Shown here: piece after piece, positions 7,484 to 12,762 of the stretch
Layout: every line of letters starts with the position of its first letter
Position numbering within the stretch: the first letter of the stretch is position 1
Source: Flavobacteriales bacterium
Lineage (GTDB): Bacteria; Bacteroidota; Bacteroidia; Flavobacteriales; BACL11
Length of the DNA: 12,762 bases
Assembly: GCA_018664745.1 (NCBI GenBank)
Contig: JABJNS010000085.1
Location: 1 to 12,762, forward strand
Direction: 5' to 3'
Program-made: the position numbers and the translations under genes
Notes under the pieces: generated by a model
The model's input: only the letters and a program-made list of their open reading frames with translations
The model's database searches: none
Told to the model about the DNA's origin: nothing

Positions 7484-8005
7484 TTATGCGTCTTTTTCGT
7501 TAATTTCAGTAGCTCCAGTTTTTGTAAGCATTGCTTTTACATCTGCTACATTTCCTTCCACTTCTATCTCCATTAAAAATTTATCATCTGTAGTTCTTGC
7601 ATCAGGACTATCAGAAACTCCACCTGGGTACAATCCATTTCTTATCAAATAAGTAATTGACATAAGGTGAGCTGCAAATAGTACTGTACATTCGAACATA
7701 ATAGGAATAAATGCTGGCATATTATGATAGAAAGTAAAGTTTGGTTTCCCACCAATATTCTGTGCCCAATCTACAATCATGATATTATAAATCATTAAAG
7801 CAGCTAATGAAAGCCCAATGCAACCATAAATAAAAGCAGTAATTGCCATTCTAGTTTCTTTTAAGCCTAAAGCTTTGTCTAAACCGTGTACAGGAAAAGG
7901 AGAATAAACCTCCTTTATCTCAATTTTATTAGCGCGAATTTCTTTTACTGCAGCTAATAAAACTAGCTCACAATCAAAAATTCCGTATAGTGTATTTTTA
8001 CTCAT
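7484..8005 (-). CDS. actD: Alternative Complex III subunit ActD (DUF3341)
   Basis: ActD is a small membrane subunit of Alternative Complex III with no known cofactor. The 173 residues show the DUF3341 layout: a soluble alpha/beta N-terminal part (YGIFDCELVLLAAVKEIR, then YSPFPVHGLDKALG at 34-47), two membrane helices (about 53-77 and 97-121), the NGLYPGG turn (123-129), and a soluble beta-rich C-terminus (143-150 FLMEIEVE). Its ATG overlaps the actC stop by one base (TAATG on the minus strand, shared base 8005), pointing to translational coupling and fixed stoichiometry. It is followed 2 nt later by actE. Role in the complex is probably structural, by family knowledge. Confidence 0.95.
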   Translation of the reverse strand: MSKNTLYGIFDCELVLLAAVKEIRANKIEIKEVYSPFPVHGLDKALGLKETRMAITAFIYGCIGLSLAALMIYNIMIVDWAQNIGGKPNFTFYHNMPAFIPIMFECTVLFAAHLMSITYLIRNGLYPGGVSDSPDARTTDDKFLMEIEVEGNVADVKAMLTKTGATEINEKDA

Positions 8006-9384
8006 TATTTCTTGTTTTTATATTCAGATCCTGAAGATTTAACAATTGATTTTAATTCTGCCTGTGCAATTACAGGGAAAGTTCTTGCATATAAAAGGAA
8101 CAATACAAAGAAGAAGCCAATTGTTCCTAAGTAAATTCCTATATCAATAAATGAAGGAGAGAACATTGTCCATGCTGATGGTAAGAAATCTCTATGCAGA
8201 GAAGTTACAATAATCACAAAACGCTCAAACCACATCCCTATATTTACAAAAATTGACAAGATGAATGTTGCTACAAAGCTCTTTCTTATTGAACTGAACC
8301 AATATAATTGAGGAGTTAATACATTACAAGTCATCATAATTGCATAAGCCCACCAGTAAGGACCAGTTGCTCTATTCAAGAAAGCATATTGCTCAAACTC
8401 AACACCAGAATACCATGACATGAAAAGCTCAGTAATATATGCCGTACCTACTAATGAACCTGTAAGTAGAATAATAATATTCATGTACTCAATGTGCTTA
8501 ATAGTAATATAAGCTTCCATGTTTACTACTTTCCTCATAATGATAAGTAAAGTTTCAACCATTGCGAAACCTGAGAACAATGCACCCAATACAAAGTAAG
8601 GAGGGAAAATTGTTGTATGCCATCCTGGAATAACAGAAGTAGCAAAATCCATAGATACAATAGAGTGTACCGAGAATACAAGTGGAGTTGCTAAACCTGC
8701 TAATACTAAAGAAACTTCTTCAAATCTTTGCCAATGCTTTGCCTTACCACTCCATCCAAATGAAAGGAAAGAATATAATTGCTTTTTCATTGGTGCAGTT
8801 TTTTCACTCATTCTATCTCTTAACATTGCAAAATCAGGAATTAAACCAATGTACCAGAATACTACTGACACAGAGAAGTAAGTTGAAATTGCAAATACAT
8901 CCCAAAGTAAAGGAGAGTTAAAGTTTACCCAAAGGGAACCAAACTGATTCGGAATAGGAAATACATAATACGCTAACCAAGGACGACCCATGTGAATTAA
9001 TGGGAAAAGTGCAGCCTGAGCTACACCAAAAATTGTCATTGCCTCAGCTGAACGGTTAATTGACATTCTCCATTTTTGACGGAATAATAAAAGTACTGCC
9101 GATATTAATGTACCAGCATGACCAATACCAATCCACCAAACAAAATTGGTAATATCCCAAGCCCAGTTGACAGTTTTATTAAGCCCCCAAGCACCAATAC
9201 CAGTACCTATTGTATAGGCCATACTCAGTACACCCCAAATAAACAACACTAATGATAGTGAGAATAATATCCACCAATATTTACTAGCCTTACCTTCAAC
9301 AGGCTTTGCAATATCTTTTGTTATATCATGGAAAGATTTATTTCCAAGAATTAACGGATCTCTAATTTCTGCTTCTTTTTGCAT
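8005..9384 (-). CDS. actC: Alternative Complex III subunit ActC (NrfD/PsrC-like quinol-binding membrane subunit)
   Basis: ActC is the NrfD/PsrC-like membrane subunit that, in characterised complexes, forms the quinol oxidation site near the Fe-S clusters of ActB. The 459 residues carry about ten predicted membrane helices (near 36-58, 79-102, 114-138, 157-181, 225-243, 259-283, 300-321, 343-363, 370-394 and 413-435). Family signatures include WWIGIGHAGTLISA (83-96, His89), FPLIHMGRPWL (127-137, His131/Arg134), SPLLWDVFAIS (157-167, Asp162), and VHSIVSMDFA with PGWHTTIFPPYF (239-264, His240/His256). Polar residues in these helices are candidate quinol or proton ligands; that assignment is inferred from position. 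It lies 9 nt after actB and overlaps actD by one base. Length is typical and no truncation is visible. Confidence 0.96.
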   Translation of the reverse strand: MQKEAEIRDPLILGNKSFHDITKDIAKPVEGKASKYWWILFSLSLVLFIWGVLSMAYTIGTGIGAWGLNKTVNWAWDITNFVWWIGIGHAGTLISAVLLLFRQKWRMSINRSAEAMTIFGVAQAALFPLIHMGRPWLAYYVFPIPNQFGSLWVNFNSPLLWDVFAISTYFSVSVVFWYIGLIPDFAMLRDRMSEKTAPMKKQLYSFLSFGWSGKAKHWQRFEEVSLVLAGLATPLVFSVHSIVSMDFATSVIPGWHTTIFPPYFVLGALFSGFAMVETLLIIMRKVVNMEAYITIKHIEYMNIIILLTGSLVGTAYITELFMSWYSGVEFEQYAFLNRATGPYWWAYAIMMTCNVLTPQLYWFSSIRKSFVATFILSIFVNIGMWFERFVIIVTSLHRDFLPSAWTMFSPSFIDIGIYLGTIGFFFVLFLLYARTFPVIAQAELKSIVKSSGSEYKNKK

Positions 9385-9393
9385 ATCTATATA

Positions 9394-12348
9394 TTAAGCT
9401 TTATTTCTAATTTTTGTTTGATAGAATACTGAAGGATCAGTATTTAAATGTTCTAATAAGGCATAAGACCTCTCATCTTTCTTAAGTGCCTGTACTTGAT
9501 GTGTATTGTCATTTACATCACCAAATACAATTGCGTTAGTAGGGCAAGCTGATGAACAAGCCGTTTGAGCATCTTTATCAGCAACTCTAGTTCCTGATTT
9601 TTTAGCATCCAACTTAATTTCTTGGATTTTTTGGATACACATAGAACATTTTTCAATAACTCCTCTTGATCGAACAACAACATCAGGGTTCAATACCATT
9701 TTACCATGGTCATCATTCATGTTGAAATCAAACTTATCGTTATCAGAATATTGGAACCAATTAAATCTTCTAACTTTATAAGGACAGTTATTTGCACAGT
9801 ATCTTGTACCTACACATCTGTTATAAGCCATGTGATTTTGCCCTTCAGCACCATGTGATGTTGCTGCAACAGGACAAACTGTCTCACAAGGAGCGTGATT
9901 ACAATGTTGACACATTACAGGCTGGAATACTGTTTCAGGATTCTCAGATGGGTCTTCCATTTCAGCATACATAGTAATAGCAGATATCTTTTCTTCAGCT
10001 GATCTTTCTTTCGTCATATCAGAAGAAAAATATCGATCAATACGCAACCAGTGCATATCTCTAGATTTTCTTACTTCTTCTTTCCCAACAACAGGCACAT
10101 TATTTTCAGCATGACAAGAAACAACACAAGCTGAACAACCAATACAAGAAGTTAAGTCAATTGACATATTCCAGAAATGCCCAGTTGAATGATCAAACTC
10201 ATCCCATAGAGTTACCTCAGAAGCAGGTTTAAATCCATCATGAGTAGCATAAGTTACTTGTTTATTCCCAGCATTAGGGTTTTTAATAAAGTCTTCTAAA
10301 GTAGTTTCTTTTACTATGTCTCTACCCATCATAGTATGATGTAATTGTGTTGCAGCAAATTCATATTCACCTTCAACAACCTCAATAGTAGCTATTCCAT
10401 TTCCTAATGCAAATGCATTAAAACCAATATCATTACCACATTTTCCAGCAGCAGTTCTACCATAACCAACAGCCATTGCAACAGTACCAATAGCTTGCCC
10501 TGGCTGAATCATAACTGGTACATTGTTAAATATAGTTCCGTTTACAGTAAGGGTTACCATGTTACCATTTAATCCCCCATTAGAAACATTCCAATTTTTA
10601 ATTCCTAGATCACGAGCTGTAGAAGCTGACATAGTTAAGTAATTATCCCAACATGCTCTTGAAAGAGGATCAGGCAACTCTTGTAACCAAGGGTTGTTAG
10701 ATTGAGTTCCATCTCCCATTGAGATTTTTTCAGTCATTTCAAACTCAATTCCATCTGCTTTAGCTAAACTAAATGAAGGAACAGGAGCAGCAAAAGAACT
10801 TACAGTTGGAGCAGCTTGATTTTGTGTAAAATAACCATCATGTACAGATTTATTCCAATCAATAGATGAATATGTATTTTGCAAATATGTATGGTAATCT
10901 GATTTCCCCATCCAAGTCATTAAACTTTCTTGGAATTGACGACCATTAAATAAAGGAGAAATTGTTGGTTGTATTAAAGTATAGACTCCATTAGACGGGT
11001 TTGCATCTCCCCAACTTTCTAAATTATGATTATCAGGACAAGCATACATCATTTTTGCAGCCGACTCATCATTATATAAAGAAGTAGCAATCGTTAATTC
11101 TACTTTTGCTAATCCTGTATTATAAGCAGCAGAATTTTGTAAAGTATAACTTGGGTTTACATTATTAGTAATCAATGCTGTAATATTTCCTGCATTCATT
11201 TCACTAATAAGTGTAGCAACATCAGTATCATTTCCTTGTTTTAAGTATGAAGGATTAGATAAAGATAATGTGTTTTCGTAATTTCCTAATTTGTTGTTAA
11301 TTGCATTTACTAAAGTTTGAACTTGAGCATCATTGCTATTACAAACAACAATTGATTTACCAGCATTGTTAGCTAAGTCATTCGCCATTTTAGCAATTCT
11401 GCTATCAGCAGTACCACCACTTAATGCGCTATATAAGTTGGATAATAAACCTGCTTGTTCAGATGGCTTAATCTGTGTTCTATCATCAGCATTAGAACCT
11501 GTAAGACTTAAAGAAGATTCTACTTGGTAATGCTTAGCCATTGTTCCGTTCTTAGGATTACGAGCGGTAACATATTGTTTAGCATAGTCAGCATTTAGCC
11601 AGTTTCCTAAAAAGTCAGCCCCAAAAGAAACGATAACATTTGCTTTATCAAAATTATAAGTTGGTAATGCTCTTACTCCAAATGAAGCTTCATTAGCATC
11701 CAACATTCCACTGTAAGAAACAGCATCCATTTGCACATGCATTACATTACCGTAAGCAGCAGAAAAATTAGCAATTAATTGTTTAGTAGAAGGACTTAAT
11801 ATTGTAGAAGATAAAATAGCAATTTTACCACCATTATCTTTTATCTCATTTAATTTTGCAATAATCTCAGCATCAGCAGTACTCCAATCCGTATCCACAC
11901 CTGCTTTCATTGGGTTTTTCAATCTTGATGAATCGTATAATGAAAGAACAGAAGCTTGAATTCTTGCGTTAGTTGCTGATTTGTTTGAATCAATTTTGAT
12001 TGGACGGCCTTCTCTAGTTTTAACTAAAACTGAAGCGTAATCGTGCCCGTCATACATAGTAGTTGCATAGTAGTTAGCAACACCAGGAGTAACTTCCTCT
12101 GGCTTTATTACATAAGGGATTGCTTTGTTAACAGGAGCTTCACAAGCTGCTAAAGTTGCTGCAGCAGTACTAAATCCTAAAAACTTTAAGAAATCTCTTC
12201 TTGATGTAGAAGTAGAAGATAATTCTTTATCTCCTAAAAATTCATCAACAGGAATTTCTTCAACAAATTCATTTTGTTTTAGCTTGTCAACTAACGGATT
12301 GTCATTTAGCTCAGCTAAACCTTTCCAATATTTTTTTGCTTTTGTCAT
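9394..12348 (-). CDS. actB: Alternative Complex III subunit ActB (Tat-exported molybdopterin-like/iron-sulfur fusion protein)
   Basis: ActB is the large peripheral Fe-S subunit. The 984 residues start with a soluble leader (about 1-45) and a twin-arginine signal SRRDFLKFLGFS (Arg50/Arg51) followed by a lipobox-like LAAC (Cys69), so it is exported folded and may be lipidated. Residues about 75-720 resemble molybdopterin oxidoreductases, but studied ActB proteins carry no molybdenum cofactor. The C-terminus (about 729-984) is a four-cluster ferredoxin domain: CIGCSACVVSC (735-745), CQHCNHAPCETVC (813-825), CVGTRYCANNC (845-855), and CSMC plus CSSAC (901-904, 931-935). These give 15 cluster cysteines; the threonine in CVGTRYC fits one [3Fe-4S] and three [4Fe-4S] clusters, as known for the family. 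Electrons pass from ActC quinol towards ActA/ActE. It follows actA after 31 nt. Confidence 0.97.
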   Translation of the reverse strand: MTKAKKYWKGLAELNDNPLVDKLKQNEFVEEIPVDEFLGDKELSSTSTSRRDFLKFLGFSTAAATLAACEAPVNKAIPYVIKPEEVTPGVANYYATTMYDGHDYASVLVKTREGRPIKIDSNKSATNARIQASVLSLYDSSRLKNPMKAGVDTDWSTADAEIIAKLNEIKDNGGKIAILSSTILSPSTKQLIANFSAAYGNVMHVQMDAVSYSGMLDANEASFGVRALPTYNFDKANVIVSFGADFLGNWLNADYAKQYVTARNPKNGTMAKHYQVESSLSLTGSNADDRTQIKPSEQAGLLSNLYSALSGGTADSRIAKMANDLANNAGKSIVVCNSNDAQVQTLVNAINNKLGNYENTLSLSNPSYLKQGNDTDVATLISEMNAGNITALITNNVNPSYTLQNSAAYNTGLAKVELTIATSLYNDESAAKMMYACPDNHNLESWGDANPSNGVYTLIQPTISPLFNGRQFQESLMTWMGKSDYHTYLQNTYSSIDWNKSVHDGYFTQNQAAPTVSSFAAPVPSFSLAKADGIEFEMTEKISMGDGTQSNNPWLQELPDPLSRACWDNYLTMSASTARDLGIKNWNVSNGGLNGNMVTLTVNGTIFNNVPVMIQPGQAIGTVAMAVGYGRTAAGKCGNDIGFNAFALGNGIATIEVVEGEYEFAATQLHHTMMGRDIVKETTLEDFIKNPNAGNKQVTYATHDGFKPASEVTLWDEFDHSTGHFWNMSIDLTSCIGCSACVVSCHAENNVPVVGKEEVRKSRDMHWLRIDRYFSSDMTKERSAEEKISAITMYAEMEDPSENPETVFQPVMCQHCNHAPCETVCPVAATSHGAEGQNHMAYNRCVGTRYCANNCPYKVRRFNWFQYSDNDKFDFNMNDDHGKMVLNPDVVVRSRGVIEKCSMCIQKIQEIKLDAKKSGTRVADKDAQTACSSACPTNAIVFGDVNDNTHQVQALKKDERSYALLEHLNTDPSVFYQTKIRNKA

Positions 12349-12379
12349 TTTATATAGAAATTAAAACCTAAATCTTTTA

Positions 12380-12762
12380 TTAATAATGGCACTTACCACC
12401 TTCCAAACCACCAATCTTGTCAACAGTGATTTTTTCACCTGCATACTTTTCCTTCATTTTTTCGTGCATGCTTGTGTAATAGTCATTTCCTTCCATCTTT
12501 ACTTCAGTTTCTCTATGACACTCAATACACCAGCCCATAGTTAATTCTGATTCTTGTTTCACCACATCCATCTCCTCAATAGCACCATGACATTCTTGAC
12601 ATTCCAACTGACCAACAGTAACGTGTTGAGAGTGATTAAAATAAGCTAAATCAGGCAAGTTATGAATCTTAACCCACTCAATTGGTTTTTGTTCATACCC
12701 TTCAATATAAGTTCTTGTTTCAGGGTCATAACCAATAGCATCATAAATCTTTTGGATTTCAG
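12380..12762 (-). CDS. actA: Alternative Complex III subunit ActA, multiheme cytochrome c, C-terminal part (5' end outside window)
   Basis: The frame is open from the right edge, and 126 C-terminal residues are visible, starting EIQKIYDAIGYDPET. The codon at 12656-12658 is TTG for an internal leucine, not a start. ActA is the multiheme (usually pentaheme) cytochrome of the complex. Visible are PIEWVKIHNLPDLAYFNHSQ (in-window residues 26-45; its His residues may be heme ligands), heme motif CQECH (54-58) and heme motif CIECH (78-82). The protein ends GGLEGGKCHY: the position that I expect to be the first Cys of a last CxxCH (as in CGKCHY endings I recall from relatives) is Gly (codon at 12398-12400), while Cys124-His125 are kept. 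It is the first visible gene of the operon and the operon promoter lies beyond the window. Family certain; heme count cannot be judged from the fragment. Confidence 0.94.
   Translation of the reverse strand, partial: EIQKIYDAIGYDPETRTYIEGYEQKPIEWVKIHNLPDLAYFNHSQHVTVGQLECQECHGAIEEMDVVKQESELTMGWCIECHRETEVKMEGNDYYTSMHEKMKEKYAGEKITVDKIGGLEGGKCHY

Noticed and set aside
8682..8921. 79-codon plus-strand frame inside actC
   Set aside because: It is antisense to a strongly conserved membrane-protein gene; the apparent hydrophobic/leucine-rich product follows from the opposite strand's codons.
12125..12364. 79-codon plus-strand frame across the actB start
   Set aside because: It is antisense to the Tat signal region of actB, has no homology that I recognise, and has no promoter context.

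Overview
The window looks like chromosomal DNA of a Bacteroidota bacterium, most likely Flavobacteriia/Flavobacteriales. The evidence is the AT-rich sequence, start codons without Shine-Dalgarno sites in A/T-rich contexts, a full Alternative Complex III (Act) set, and several protein families largely confined to that phylum (DUF6029, Omp28-related, DUF6588, PorT-like OMP). It is densely coding, with no gene-free stretch above 300 bases. I saw no tRNA, rRNA, CRISPR array, insertion sequence or prophage gene.

The plus strand (1-4601) carries a tightly packed run of six genes. They are the 3' part of a DUF6029 outer-membrane barrel gene, an Omp28-related lipoprotein with a thioredoxin-type CPNC motif, a DUF6588 secreted or outer-membrane protein, a PorT-like small barrel, ubiX (flavin prenyltransferase), and a 61-residue conserved-looking small protein. 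Spacings are 2, 13, 1, 0 and 44 nt, so the run is probably one operon whose promoter lies before the window. The first four products are envelope proteins; the last two are cytoplasmic.

The minus strand (12762 down to 4598) carries actA (C-terminal part only), actB, actC, actD, actE and actF, then ruvB. The Act proteins form the quinol:electron-acceptor oxidoreductase that replaces cytochrome bc1 in many Bacteroidota. ActC and ActF are the large NrfD-like membrane subunits, ActB is the Fe-S/molybdopterin-like subunit, ActA and ActE are c-type cytochromes, and ActD is a small two-helix subunit. A strong hairpin with a U-tract (5650-5677) ends the operon between actF and ruvB. The terminal-oxidase genes often found after actF are absent here. 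ruvB, the Holliday-junction branch-migration motor, runs convergently into the small plus-strand gene, and the two share a TTAA that supplies both stop codons.

I found no clearly undescribed system. The points most worth checking are a C-terminal heme motif in ActA that has lost its first cysteine (GGKCH instead of CxxCH), the pairing of a C-x4-C-bearing outer-membrane protein with a thioredoxin-like lipoprotein, the act operon ending without cox genes, and the overlapping convergent stops. Two apparent starts (ruvB at 5641 and an actA fragment at 12658) are TTG codons. For ruvB I prefer the internal ATG at 5620; the actA TTG is simply a leucine inside a longer partial gene.
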